From Candidatus Cryptobacteroides intestinavium (GTDB lineage: Bacteria > Bacteroidota > Bacteroidia > Bacteroidales > UBA932), in assembly GCA_017694845.1 (NCBI GenBank), contig JADIMI010000050.1, positions 1 to 63,103 on the forward strand: a stretch of 63,103 nucleotides of DNA, read 5' to 3'. Position 1 is the first letter of the stretch; every line of letters begins with the position of its first letter. The position numbers were made by a program, and so were the translations under genes. Below, one piece after another: positions 24,235 to 34,600 of this stretch. Under the pieces are notes generated by a model. That model was not told the origin of the DNA, ran no database searches, and saw only the letters and a program-made list of their open reading frames with translations.

Positions 24235-25341
24235 CTATTTCTGTTTCTTGTAGGTGACTATGGCGATGATGTTGATGAGGATGGCAAAGACGGTGAGCAT
24301 GACATAGTTGAGCGTCAGATCCTGGAACTGGCTGCCCTTGAGGCAGACGGCCCGGAGGATATTGACAAAATATGTCGTAGGCAGGAAATAGGTCAGATAC
24401 TGGGCCCAGGTCTCCATCGAACTGACAGGAGTGAATATCCCGCTCATGAGCATGAATATCAGGACAAAGAAGAGCATCAGGAACACCGCCTGCAGCAAAG
24501 TATCGGAATAATTGGATATGAGGAGACCGAATCCGGCCATGAACACGAGGAAAAGTACGGCTCCCACATAAAGTTCCGGAAGCCCGCCGTGCGGAGCGAG
24601 TCCGTAGACGAAATGTCCGATCAGGAATGCCAGAGTGAAGGCGATGATGCCCAAAAAGCCGTAAAACACCACTTTCGAAAAGATAAAATCCCTCTTGCGC
24701 ACGGGCGAGACATTGATCTGTTCTATGGTACCCGTCTCTTTCTCGGAGACAATGCTCATCGTGGCAAAGAAACCTCCTATCAGGATGATCACCACTATCA
24801 TCATTGCCGGCACCATAAAAAGCTTGTAATCCAGATGGGGGTTATACCGGAACTGCGGAGTGACAGCAAGCGGTGCCGAGGACATATTGCCTGAACCTTC
24901 TGCCAGCTCTGCTGAAAAGTCAGAGATTATGGATGACAGATAGCCTCCGCCTATGGACCCTTTCGTACTGTTGACCGCATTGGCAGCGATGAATATCTCC
25001 ACCTGCTCCCCCCTTCCTATGCGTTTTTCCATACCCGAAGGGATCTCCATTATGATGTCCGTCTTTCCCATCCCCATATCATCCATCGCGCCGGAATATG
25101 TATCCCTGTACCCGGCAAATCTGAAGTAGTCTGACCGGGAGATCCTGTCTGCCAGCATAATGGATGTCCGGGAGCGGTCGTGGTCCACAATTGTAAGCCG
25201 CACATCGCGGATCTCCATATTCGCCAGAAGAGGCACGAACAGCATAAGGACCACGGGCAGCAGCACAAGCACGACCGGCATGAAGCGGTTGCTGTTGAAC
25301 TGCTTCATTTCCTTGATTATGAGATATCTTAATGCTGACAT
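24235..25341 (-). CDS. ABC-2 type permease (YhhJ/YbhR-like)
   Basis: A 368-residue membrane subunit of an ABC-2 exporter. It has an N-terminal helix (about 20-40), a long periplasmic part with IRDVRLTIVDHDRSRTS, and five C-terminal helices from about residue 175 with the family's IVSEKETGTIEQINVSPV segment. It would pair with the similar permease encoded just upstream (7-bp gap) and two ATPases. The set ATPase-ATPase-permease-permease with HlyD and TolC partners matches the YbhFSR/YhiI type of exporter for drugs or other hydrophobic compounds. Last gene of its operon. Confidence 0.92.
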   Translation of the reverse strand: MSALRYLIIKEMKQFNSNRFMPVVLVLLPVVLMLFVPLLANMEIRDVRLTIVDHDRSRTSIMLADRISRSDYFRFAGYRDTYSGAMDDMGMGKTDIIMEIPSGMEKRIGRGEQVEIFIAANAVNSTKGSIGGGYLSSIISDFSAELAEGSGNMSSAPLAVTPQFRYNPHLDYKLFMVPAMMIVVIILIGGFFATMSIVSEKETGTIEQINVSPVRKRDFIFSKVVFYGFLGIIAFTLAFLIGHFVYGLAPHGGLPELYVGAVLFLVFMAGFGLLISNYSDTLLQAVFLMLFFVLIFMLMSGIFTPVSSMETWAQYLTYFLPTTYFVNILRAVCLKGSQFQDLTLNYVMLTVFAILINIIAIVTYKKQK

Positions 25342-25347
25342 ACCGAT

Positions 25348-26454
25348 CTACTCTATCCTGTCGTTGAACTTCTTCACCGCCGCCGTGAATATCACCACTG
25401 TCATTGCCAGCAGTACCAGCGTCTCCTTAAGGACGAACACGAACGGGACTCCCTCTATCATTATCTTCCTGATGGCCTCTATATACCATTTGGCCGGAAT
25501 GATCTGCGCTATCAGCTGAAAGACGTACGGCATGCTCTCGACAGGATAGAGCATTCCGCTCATCATCATCACCGGCACAAGGAACACCATACCTATAATC
25601 AGCGTAGCTATTATCTGTGTCTTCACAATGGAAGAGACTAGCAGGCCTATCCCCAGAGACAGAATGATATACAGCATCGATACAAGGATCATCCAGAAGA
25701 AACTGCCTTCGACAGGCACGTTCAGGACAAATATCGTCAGAAGGAGAGTTATTATGAGCACCACACATGAAATGACGAAGTACGGTATCATCTTCGCGAA
25801 GACTATGCCTATAGGCTTGACCGGCGACACAAGCAGCACCTCCATTGTCCCGGTCTCCTTTTCCTTGACAATCGACACCGAAGTCATCAGCGCACAGACA
25901 AGCAGAAGAATCAGCCCCATTATGCCAGGGACAAAATTATATGAACTCTTGAGCTGGGGATTGTAGAGCATCCGCAAGTTCGGGACGACCGGTGTACCGC
26001 CCGGATATGACTGGATATCCTCCCGGAAATACCCGTAGATGATATTCGTAAGATACATTGCTTCCATAGAGGCATTGTTGGGATTGACAGCATCCGTGAC
26101 AATCGAGACCTCGGCCCCATCCGCATCCAGCACGGAAGCGGAGAAATCCTTGCTGAATATCAGGGCTGCGTCTATGTCGCCTCTCCTCATTGCTTCATCG
26201 ACACCCTCGGATGAAGCATACCATCCCTTGAATGTAAAATATTCGCTCCTGTCGATCTTGTCCACCAGCCTCGTCACAGTGATATCCATATCCGGTACAC
26301 ATACCCCGAGATTCACATTCCGTATCTCGGTGGAAATAGCGAAGCCGAAAAGGACTATAAGCATCACAGGAAGGCCGACGAGCACGAGCAGAGTCCTCCT
26401 GTCCCTGAAAATATGCAGGAACTCCTTTCTGACAAATGCAAAAAAACCTTTCAT
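25348..26454 (-). CDS. ABC-2 type permease (YbhS-like)
   Basis: A 368-residue paralogue of the next gene, with the same plan: N-terminal helix (about 20-42, LLVLVGLPVMLIVLFGFAI), a periplasmic domain (NVNLGVCVPDMDITVTRLV start), then five helices with SIVKEKETGTMEVLLVSPV. Two non-identical permeases suggest a heterodimeric channel. It starts 9 bp after the ATPase gene stop, so expression is coupled. Confidence 0.92.
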   Translation of the reverse strand: MKGFFAFVRKEFLHIFRDRRTLLVLVGLPVMLIVLFGFAISTEIRNVNLGVCVPDMDITVTRLVDKIDRSEYFTFKGWYASSEGVDEAMRRGDIDAALIFSKDFSASVLDADGAEVSIVTDAVNPNNASMEAMYLTNIIYGYFREDIQSYPGGTPVVPNLRMLYNPQLKSSYNFVPGIMGLILLLVCALMTSVSIVKEKETGTMEVLLVSPVKPIGIVFAKMIPYFVISCVVLIITLLLTIFVLNVPVEGSFFWMILVSMLYIILSLGIGLLVSSIVKTQIIATLIIGMVFLVPVMMMSGMLYPVESMPYVFQLIAQIIPAKWYIEAIRKIMIEGVPFVFVLKETLVLLAMTVVIFTAAVKKFNDRIE

Positions 26455-26463
26455 TTCACTGTC

Positions 26464-27207
26464 CTATTCAGACCTTCTGGCTCCTCTTGCAAGGATGTCG
26501 AAGACTTCCCCTATCGAGGCCGCGCCGTACTTTTTCTTGAGGGAGGACGGACTGTCAAGGGCATCTATCCTTCCATCCACCATCATCGATATCCTGTTGC
26601 AGTATTCCGCCTCATCCATATAGTGGGTAGTGACAAAGGCAGTGATACCGCTGTCGACCACATCATAAATCAGTTCCCAGAACTGCCGTCTGGCGGCAGG
26701 ATCGACCCCTCCTGTAGGCTCATCCAGAAAAAGTATCTCCGGCCTGTGGATAATGGCGACAAGAAACGCCAGCTTCTGCTTCCAGCCCTGAGGAAGATCC
26801 TTCACTCTTTCATTCTTTTCCGAAATGAACCCAAGCCTGTCCATCAGCTCGACCGCCCTCTTGCGCACATCGTTCCGTTTCATCCCGTATATCCCGCCGA
26901 ATATCTCGATATTGTCCTTGACCGTCAGGTCCGAATACAGGGAGAACTTCTGGCTCATATAACCGATGCTCTTCTTTATCAGTTCGGACTGGGTCCAGAT
27001 ATCATAACCTGCCACCACTCCCTTGCCGGAAGTCGGGAAGCTCAGACCAGTGAGCATTTTCATTGCAGTGGTCTTCCCTGCCCCGTTCGCTCCGAGAAAG
27101 CCGAATATCTCGCCTCTGTGAACCTCGAACGAGATATCATCCACAGCGGTGAAACTGCCGAATTTCTTGGTCAGATGCTCTACTTCTATGACATTATCCT
27201 CTCTCAT
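26464..27207 (-). CDS. ABC exporter ATP-binding protein
   Basis: A 247-residue ATPase of the CcmA / drug-exporter class. Walker A is GANGAGKT (about residues 38-45). The signature region is atypical, LPQGWKQKLAF instead of LSGGxxQR, as in other ATPases of this exporter type. Walker B is EILFLDEPTGGVDP, and the switch His is in VTTHYMDEAEYC. It is paired with the ATPase at 27239, one of each probably forming a heterodimer. It lies in the minus-strand exporter operon with short gaps. Confidence 0.92.
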   Translation of the reverse strand: MREDNVIEVEHLTKKFGSFTAVDDISFEVHRGEIFGFLGANGAGKTTAMKMLTGLSFPTSGKGVVAGYDIWTQSELIKKSIGYMSQKFSLYSDLTVKDNIEIFGGIYGMKRNDVRKRAVELMDRLGFISEKNERVKDLPQGWKQKLAFLVAIIHRPEILFLDEPTGGVDPAARRQFWELIYDVVDSGITAFVTTHYMDEAEYCNRISMMVDGRIDALDSPSSLKKKYGAASIGEVFDILARGARRSE

Positions 27208-27238
27208 TTCCTGTCCTGCACTACTTTCGTATATCCTG

Positions 27239-28159
27239 TCAGCCTGCCAGATTCATATAGCAGTCCTCAAGCGTCGCCCTCTGCTCCCTGACTTCGACCC
27301 CTGTATGCCCGAATTTCTCCATCAGTATCCTTCCTATCTCATCAGGCCCTTCCGAGGCAGCCTCTTTCAGCACTATATGATGGGTATCGCCGAAAGTGTA
27401 GCATCGGGCGACATCCGGAATGTTTCTGAGATCCTGGAGCAGGCGGAACATATCATCCGAATGTACAGCCATAAGTTTTCTGTCAAAGCCTTCCACTATG
27501 TTCTGCGGGCTGTCCATCTTGAGGAAACGCCCGGCTTTCATCATCGCCACCCTGTCGCACCTGTCGGCCTCATCCATATATGCAGTGGACACCACTATCG
27601 TCATTCCGGTCTGCTTCAGTCTGGCGAGGGTCTCCCAGAACTCCCTGCGGGATGATGGATCGACTCCTGTCGTCGGCTCATCAAGGAAAAGGACCTGCGG
27701 GGAATGTATCAGCGTACAGCAGAGTGCAAGCTTCTGTTTCATTCCTCCGGAAAGATTGCCTGCCTTTCTGTCTGCAAAGGGTTCAAGACGGCAGTAAATG
27801 TCTTCTATAAGATGATAGTTCTCATATATCGATGTCCCGAATACGGAAGCGAAGAACTCGAGATTCTCCCTGACAGAAAGGTCAGGATACAGGGAGAAAC
27901 GGCCCGGCATATATCCTATAATGGTCCTGAGCTTCCTGTAATCCTTTATGATGTCGAGTCCCTGCACTGTCGCATCACCCTCATCCGGAGATATCAGAGA
28001 AGTGAGGAGGCGGAAAAGCGTCGTCTTGCCTGCCCCGTCCGGCCCGATGACACCGAAAAGCTCCCCCTCTGCTACAGAGAAACCATCGAGGATATCCACC
28101 GCCGGTGGCAATCCCCTGCCATAACTTTTCTTCAGTCTCTGTACCACAATCGAATCCAT
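27239..28159 (-). CDS. ABC exporter ATP-binding protein, second subunit
   Basis: A 306-residue ATPase with Walker A GPDGAGKT (about residues 39-46), signature LSGGMKQK, Walker B QVLFLDEPTTGVDP and a C-terminal extension of about 85 residues found in YbhF/DrrA-type subunits. In place of the switch His the sequence reads VVSTAYMDEADRC, with Ala where most ATPases have His, so ATP hydrolysis at that site may be impaired; the partner ATPase keeps the His. Such asymmetric pairs are common in heterodimeric ABC exporters. Confidence 0.9.
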   Translation of the reverse strand: MDSIVVQRLKKSYGRGLPPAVDILDGFSVAEGELFGVIGPDGAGKTTLFRLLTSLISPDEGDATVQGLDIIKDYRKLRTIIGYMPGRFSLYPDLSVRENLEFFASVFGTSIYENYHLIEDIYCRLEPFADRKAGNLSGGMKQKLALCCTLIHSPQVLFLDEPTTGVDPSSRREFWETLARLKQTGMTIVVSTAYMDEADRCDRVAMMKAGRFLKMDSPQNIVEGFDRKLMAVHSDDMFRLLQDLRNIPDVARCYTFGDTHHIVLKEAASEGPDEIGRILMEKFGHTGVEVREQRATLEDCYMNLAG

Positions 28160-28182
28160 AACTACATCCCCGCCACCGGCAT

Positions 28183-29082
28183 TTACAGAACAAGTCCTCC
28201 GTACATTCCGAGCTTTATGTATCCATCATTCTCGACCGCCACCTTGACAGCATAGACAAGGTTCTCCCTTTCGTCCTCTGTCTGGATATTCTTCGGAGTG
28301 AATTCACTCTGGTCGGAGATCCACGTCACTGTGCCTGGATATTCCCTCACATTGTCCCCTCCGTAGTCGGAATACACCTTCACCTCCTGCCCCAGCCTCA
28401 CACCGGCCAGCTGCGCAGAAGTCAGATACGCCCTGAGATACACCCTGTCCAGGTCTGCCACCTTGAAAAGAGGCCTTCCGGCTGCAGCGAACTCTCCTGC
28501 CTCGGAATATTTGGTAAGTACAGTGCCGCTGACAGGGGAAATGATCCTGCATTTTGACAGCTGGTCATCTATCTGGGCAATCTGCATCATGATACCTGCC
28601 CCCTGGGCATCCAGACTGCTCACTGAATTGCCGAGAGATGACTTCCGGGCAGATATCTGTTTCTCCAGCACCGATATCTGAGCAGCAATGTCATCCATCT
28701 GTTTCTGTGTAGCCGCCCCATCCTCCAGCAGACGGGATACCCTCTCTTTCTCGAGGGCAAGCTTCCTGAGCTGCTCCTCCATCGCCTCGAGCTGACTTCC
28801 CACATCAGGCCTGTTGTCCATCACGGACCTGTATGTCATTTCCAGCTGCTTTCTTGTCAGATGAAGCTGTACCGTATCAATGCATCCGAGCAGACTGCCG
28901 GCGGCGACTGTATCGCCTTCCTCCGCATCGAAGAAAAGTATCCTGCCGCTGGCTTCTGCAGAAACAGTCACTTCAGCTGTCTCGAAATACCCCTCGGCAT
29001 CATAATCTCCGAGAGCGCCTTTGCAGGAAACGGCTGCAAGAACCACAGCCATTACAGCCGGAATATGTCCAATCCTTATCAT
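28183..29082 (-). CDS. HlyD-family adaptor, lipoprotein
   Basis: A 299-residue periplasmic adaptor anchored as a lipoprotein (Cys20 in AVSC). It has the first lipoyl half around FFDAEEGDTVAAGSLLG, a long coiled-coil (about 75-150) rich in Glu, Lys and Gln, the second lipoyl half around ISPVSGTVLTKYSEAGEFAAAG and a beta-barrel segment with RLGQEVKVYSDYGG. This matches YhiI/YbhG-type adaptors that link ABC-2 exporters to TolC. The TolC-like gene lies 13 bp upstream. Confidence 0.92.
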   Translation of the reverse strand: MIRIGHIPAVMAVVLAAVSCKGALGDYDAEGYFETAEVTVSAEASGRILFFDAEEGDTVAAGSLLGCIDTVQLHLTRKQLEMTYRSVMDNRPDVGSQLEAMEEQLRKLALEKERVSRLLEDGAATQKQMDDIAAQISVLEKQISARKSSLGNSVSSLDAQGAGIMMQIAQIDDQLSKCRIISPVSGTVLTKYSEAGEFAAAGRPLFKVADLDRVYLRAYLTSAQLAGVRLGQEVKVYSDYGGDNVREYPGTVTWISDQSEFTPKNIQTEDERENLVYAVKVAVENDGYIKLGMYGGLVL

Positions 29083-29095
29083 AATCTTCTGTAAA

Positions 29096-30376
29096 TTACT
29101 GGTTAAGCACGACTTTCAGATCATATATATTCTTCAGCATCTCCAGTTCGTGAAGAGAGCCGGAGACGACCGCACTGTTCTCCTCCGTTATGTCACGCAG
29201 CAGATCGTTGAGAGTGATGACCCCGTTGCGGTATTTCGACTCCGATGCCTCGCGCACCGCTGTCCTCAGCCGCACTATCTCGGCATCCGATTCCTTCAGC
29301 CTGTACATACGGTCTATCTCGTTCTGTATCTGAGTCTGCTGTATATCGGTATTCCATATAAAGGCATCCCGCTGAGCCGCCACCGACTTCTGGGAAAGCT
29401 CAATCTTCCTTCTGTCGTTCTTCCTCGTATAGAAACCCGTTATATCCCATTTCATTGTAATCCCGGCCATACCGTTCCACGTCAGCCTGTCATACATCAT
29501 ATCGTTGAACATATTCAGTCCTGGTCTGCCGTACCAGCCCTGTGCAAACAGGGCGAACTTAGGCATTACGGCCACGTCCAGCATTTTTTTCTGACTCTCT
29601 ATCTGACGTATCTGCGCATCGAAAAGCATCAGTTCCGTTCTTCTGTTCCGGGACAGGTCCACAAGCTGCAGACGCGGCTTCTCGAACACCTCGTCATCCT
29701 CTATCTTGCGTCCTATCATTATCGCCAGCATATCCTTGTATGTCCTTATGGTGCTCTCCAGCTGAACCTTCCGCTGTCTCAGCGACAATATCTCCACCTT
29801 GATCCTGTCCACATCGCTCTGAGTCGCGGTCCCGTTCTTCACGGCTGACTCCACGACTCTCATATTGGATGTCATAAGGGTGTCCATATAGCTGTTGGCC
29901 TTGAGATTCGCCTCCATCACCAGGATGCCGAAATACATCTGGTTGACCCTCGTCTTCAGGGCGTCCATATCCTTGTCAAGGGTAAGCTTCGAAACCTCCT
30001 GTTCCGCCTTTATAGCCTCTCTCCGGGCCTTGGCATATCCTCCATCCCACAGGGTCTGGCTTATCTCCAGCTGAACCTTGTAGAGGTCTTTCGGCATACC
30101 TTCCATCTCTATGCCGGCCATCTTGAGAAGAGAGTTGAATTCCTCGGGAAAGGCGACTGCATCACTCTGGTATGAAGCCTGGGCTGATAAGCTGATACGC
30201 GGGACATACCCCATTGCAGCATTCTCGAATGAATACCGGGACATCATCTCCGTCAGTCCGTACTGATGTATCAGGGGATAATTCTCCCGCACCATACGGT
30301 AACAGTCCTCTATGGATATTGCAGGCAGCTGCAATGCAGACATAGCCAATGCAGCCACTATAATTATTCGCTTCAT
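29096..30376 (-). CDS. TolC-family outer-membrane protein of the ABC-2 exporter
   Basis: A 426-residue OEP protein with a signal peptide (MKRIIIVAALAMSALQLPA). It begins SIEDCYRMVRENYPLI and has two helical repeats; the KVQLEISQTLWDGGYAK segment is typical of the first barrel part. It is the first gene of a six-gene operon (channel, adaptor, two ATPases, two permeases). An in-frame ATG five codons upstream would make the signal peptide worse, so 30376 is chosen. Confidence 0.92.
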   Translation of the reverse strand: MKRIIIVAALAMSALQLPAISIEDCYRMVRENYPLIHQYGLTEMMSRYSFENAAMGYVPRISLSAQASYQSDAVAFPEEFNSLLKMAGIEMEGMPKDLYKVQLEISQTLWDGGYAKARREAIKAEQEVSKLTLDKDMDALKTRVNQMYFGILVMEANLKANSYMDTLMTSNMRVVESAVKNGTATQSDVDRIKVEILSLRQRKVQLESTIRTYKDMLAIMIGRKIEDDEVFEKPRLQLVDLSRNRRTELMLFDAQIRQIESQKKMLDVAVMPKFALFAQGWYGRPGLNMFNDMMYDRLTWNGMAGITMKWDITGFYTRKNDRRKIELSQKSVAAQRDAFIWNTDIQQTQIQNEIDRMYRLKESDAEIVRLRTAVREASESKYRNGVITLNDLLRDITEENSAVVSGSLHELEMLKNIYDLKVVLNQ

Positions 30377-30468
30377 AATATAACAGAACAAACAGGTCAG
30401 GATGCAGCAATAAGTATGCCCTCCCGCTATTCTGTATGACGCAAATAATGGCCGTAACGTTGCAGAAG

Positions 30469-31653
30469 TCAGAGTGAATTGCGGTAAATGTCAGCAAGAA
30501 GTTTCTGGTACGTATTTTCCATCTCTGAAAGGGAAAGCAGCTTGGAATATACCGAATCTGCTTCAGTATAATACTCTATAACAGACAGCTGCCCGGCCTC
30601 GACAGCCTTTCTGAGCATTTCCAGAGTCTCCTCCATAAGGGAGACATCATATATCCCGAGAGCTTTATGGAGCCTCATCATTTCATCATATTTCGTACGT
30701 ATGCGGGCCTCGGTCTCGATCTGCACCTGATTGAACTGATACTGCGATGCGGTATGCCGTGCATTCGCTATTCTCGATTTATACCGGTTGGAGAAAAGCG
30801 GGAATGATGCACCTACGATAAATCCGTTGCTCGCTTCGCTCAAGGCCGTGTTACGGCGATATCCGACCTGCAGCTGAGGAAGCCAGTTCTGACGGTTCAC
30901 CCTTATCTCCTGCTCGGCGGCACGGACTGCGGCCTCGGATGCCTTGAGCTCAAGTTCAGCCGCCATCAGAGTGTCCCTGAATGTCTCGAAATCAGTCACC
31001 GGAACCGTCCGGGGATACTCGGTTGCGGCAAAGTGTACCGGCTGGCCTCCGTTCATTGTCTGAAGGGACGCCCTTGCCGTCTGCAGATCCGTCTCCACCT
31101 GCGCAAGCGCGGCCGCTACATCCATTTTCTCCATTCTGATCTTGTTGAGCTCTATGGCAGACGCATCTCCTTCCTCAAATCTTTTCTCAAAAAGCGCCAG
31201 AAGTTCATCTGCGTTCCGGAGCCTATCCGACAGAAGTCCGTGTTTCCGTGACAGGAAGACTATGTCCAGGCACAGGTTCTTCGCCTCCAGCATCACATTC
31301 CTTCTCTCCACCTGATACTGTCCATCCAGAGCGGATCTCTGCAGCCTGCCCGACCTGCTTCTCGAGACATACTGCGTAGGAAAATCAAACCCGTACGACA
31401 CCACCAGCTCAGAACTGGATATCCCGTCCGTCCCCTTCGCCCAGAAAGGGCTGTATTCTATGGACGGATCTCCGAGATTGTTCTGCATTTTCGTCTCCAG
31501 CTTGGCCGCGATGTTCGCGGACCTGAGCGACTGCAGCTGCACATTGTTCCTCTCTATCGACTCCAGCACGGACTCCATATCCTGCGCCGCGGCAGAGTAC
31601 GGCAGGAAAGACATAATGGCTGCGGAGATGATTATATTTATGTGTCTGTACAT
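30469..31653 (-). CDS. TolC-family outer-membrane protein of the metal efflux pump
   Basis: A 394-residue OEP protein of the CusC/CzcC kind, with a signal peptide ending at AAAQ. Typical stretches are ESIERNNVQLQSLRSANIAAKLE near the start, the PSIEYSPFWAKG barrel segment and the late RKAVEAGQLSVIEYYTEADSVY. It completes the tripartite pump with the RND and adaptor genes upstream, 7 bp from the RND stop. It is a different gene from the neighbouring TolC-like one at 29096, which belongs to the ABC exporter. Confidence 0.9.
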   Translation of the reverse strand: MYRHINIIISAAIMSFLPYSAAAQDMESVLESIERNNVQLQSLRSANIAAKLETKMQNNLGDPSIEYSPFWAKGTDGISSSELVVSYGFDFPTQYVSRSRSGRLQRSALDGQYQVERRNVMLEAKNLCLDIVFLSRKHGLLSDRLRNADELLALFEKRFEEGDASAIELNKIRMEKMDVAAALAQVETDLQTARASLQTMNGGQPVHFAATEYPRTVPVTDFETFRDTLMAAELELKASEAAVRAAEQEIRVNRQNWLPQLQVGYRRNTALSEASNGFIVGASFPLFSNRYKSRIANARHTASQYQFNQVQIETEARIRTKYDEMMRLHKALGIYDVSLMEETLEMLRKAVEAGQLSVIEYYTEADSVYSKLLSLSEMENTYQKLLADIYRNSL

Positions 31654-31660
31654 TTTGTTT

Positions 31661-34600
31661 CTATTTAATCGGTTCTATTTTCCTTGTTTCAGATCCTTCG
31701 CTTCGCTCAGGATGACAGCCGGAGTCCTCAGGATGACAGCCGGGATGCTCTAGATGACATTGATCCTCCTTCCTGTGCAGAAGTTCGTAGAAAATCGGCA
31801 CGATGAGCGCATTGAGGAACGTAGATGTCAGCAGTCCTCCGAGAATGACCTTAGCCATAGGGCTCTGGATCTCGTTGCCCGGAAGGTCTCCCCTGAGCGC
31901 GAGAGGGATCAGAGCCAATGCAGATGACAGGGCCGTCATAAGTATCGGGTTAAGTCTGTCCAGCGAACCGTGTATAATGCTTTCATGTACCGAAACACCC
32001 TCATATCGGAGATGGTTGTATCTGTTTATCAACAGCATACCGTTCCTGGTGGCTATACCGAAAAGCGATATGAAGCCTATTATGGCAGGAATGCTCACCT
32101 CCCCGGTCGTAAGAAGCAGGGCAAAGACACCTCCTATCAGCGCCAGCGGAAGGTTCAGAAGCACGACTCCGCTCTGCACGGTGCTCTTGAACTCCATATA
32201 CAGCAGAAGGAAGATCACCACTATGCTCATCAGGGAAGTCAGGAGCAGAGTCCTGCTTGCCGCCTGCTCGCTCTCGAACTGACCGCCATATTCGATATGG
32301 TAGCCTTCAGGGAGGACGATATGCTCATCAACCCTGTCCTGAATGTCGTTCACGACACTTCTGAGGTCACGCCCGGCAGTGTTGGCGGAAATCACGATCT
32401 TCCGCTTTACGTTCTCCCTGTTGATAGTGTTCGGGCCTGTGGCTGACACCACATCCGCCACATAGGAAAGCGGGATCTTGTTGCCATCGGCATCATCGAT
32501 CATCAGATTGCGGATATGCTCCATTGTCCCTCTGCTGTCTTCATCCGCCCTTACGACAAGGTCGAAGGTCTTGCCTTGTTCATAGACGTACGATACAACC
32601 TCTCCGGACATATTGACCGAGACAAATTCGTTGAATGCGGAAAGAGGAATCCCGTATCTTGCAAGCATCTCCCTGCGAGGGACAATCTTCAGTTCCGGTC
32701 TTTCTATCTGCTGCTCCACATTCAGGTCCGCAATGCCCTCGACATCAGAGATCACATCCTTGATACGGTTGCCAATGGAGAACATTTCGTTCAGGTCATC
32801 CCCGAAAAGCTTGACCGCAATGCTCGCCTGCGTACCGCTTAGCATCGCATCTATACGGTGGCTGATAGGCTGTCCGATCTCAATGTTCGCTCCGACGATA
32901 GTGGAGAGTTTCTGCCTTACTTCCGCAAGAAGCTCCTCGTGCGAACGGTCCTTCAGTTCAAACGGAGCCTCTATCTCGGACACATTCACCCCGAGAGCGT
33001 GCTCATCCAGCTCCGCCCTTCCAGTCTTGCGGGCTACGGTCTGTATCTCGGGAATGGAAAGGAGCAGTTCCTCGGCCTGCCTCCCTATCCTGTCGGATTC
33101 CTCCAGGGATATCCCCGGAAGAGAGCTCACGTTTATCGTGAAAGAACCTTCATTGAACGACGGGAGGAAACTGTGTCCGAGGGTGAAGAACAGACCCAGG
33201 GCCACACAGAAAAGCGTCAGCGTCGTACCGACGACAGCCGCCTTGTGCCTCAGCGCCCATTCAAGCGCCACCCTGTAATGTTTCTTCAGCCACACTGCCA
33301 GGAAAGCTTCTTTCGGCACAGCTGCATCCTTCTTCCCTCCGAGCAGATAGCTGCACAGCACCGGGGTCAGGGTGAGGGCTACTACAGTGGAGGCGAAAAG
33401 GGCTACGATAAATGCGACCCCGAGCGGTATCAGCATCCTGCCTTCCATTCCTGAAAGGAAGAAAAGAGGAATGAAGCTCACGATAATAATCAATGTAGAA
33501 TTGAGTATAGGCATCCTGACCTCCCTGGAGGCGTTGTACACGACTTCGAGCACCGGCCGCCTGTCAGAAGGAGGCAGCATCCGGTTTTCCCTGAGATGCT
33601 TCCAGACATTCTCGACATCCACTATGGCATCATCCACGAGCGAGCCTATGGCAATGGCCATACCTCCAAGGCTCATTGTATTCAGCGTCATCCCCATATA
33701 ATGCAGGACAAGCACAGAGATGAGCAGAGACAGAGGGAGAGTGACAAGCGAGATCACCGTTGTCCTGACGTTGGCAAGGAAAAGGAAGAGCACAATCACC
33801 ACAAACAGGGCGCCCTCCAGAAGGGAATTCTTCACATTGTCTATGGAACTCTCAATGAATCTCGACTGCCTGAAAATGTCAGTAGACACATTCACATCGG
33901 CCGGGAGGTTCTTCTCGAGGTCCTCCAGGGCAGCCTCGAGCTTGGCTGTAAGCTCTATCGTACCCGTATCCGGCTGCTTGGTCACTGTCAGCAGCACCGC
34001 CGGCTTTCCCTTCTCCGATGCCAGCCCGAGCTTCGGCTGGCTTGCACCGACCTGCACATCCGCGACATCCCCGAGTGTCACAGGAGCTCCGTCTACCGTC
34101 TTGATGACAGCCCTGGACATCTTCTCCACATCATCCGTCGACACCACTCCCCTGACAATGTATTCATTGCCATATTCATAGATGACCCCTCCGTTGACAT
34201 TGCCGTTCATATTCCTGGTCACATCCATCACCTCGGCAAGAGTCACTCCGTAATGTTTCATCTTACGCGGATGAAGGAGCACCTGATACTCCTTGATATC
34301 ACCGCCCAGCACCGCCACCTGCGCTACACCGCCAGTGGAAAGAAGCCTCGGCCTGATCGTCCAGTCCGCCAGAGTCCTCAGGTCCAGCATCGATGTACTG
34401 TCAGAGGTCAGCCCGACAATAAGCACTTCACCTAATATGGAAGACTGCGGTCCGAGAACAGGATTGCCGACATTGTCAGGAAGACTTTCCGTGACAGTGG
34501 CCAGCTTCTCTGATACGATCTGTCTGTCAAGATATATGTCTGTCCCCCAGTCGAACTCCACCCAGACTACGGAAAATCCCGTAGTGGAAGATGAGCGTAC

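Noticed and set aside
24040..24894. 284-codon plus-strand open frame
   Set aside because: Runs across the FMN riboswitch and antisense to a clear ABC-2 permease gene.
26413..27291. 292-codon plus-strand open frame
   Set aside because: Antisense to the ABC ATPase genes; low complexity shadow.
33596..34435. 279-codon plus-strand open frame
   Set aside because: Antisense to the RND pump gene, no signal or domain.
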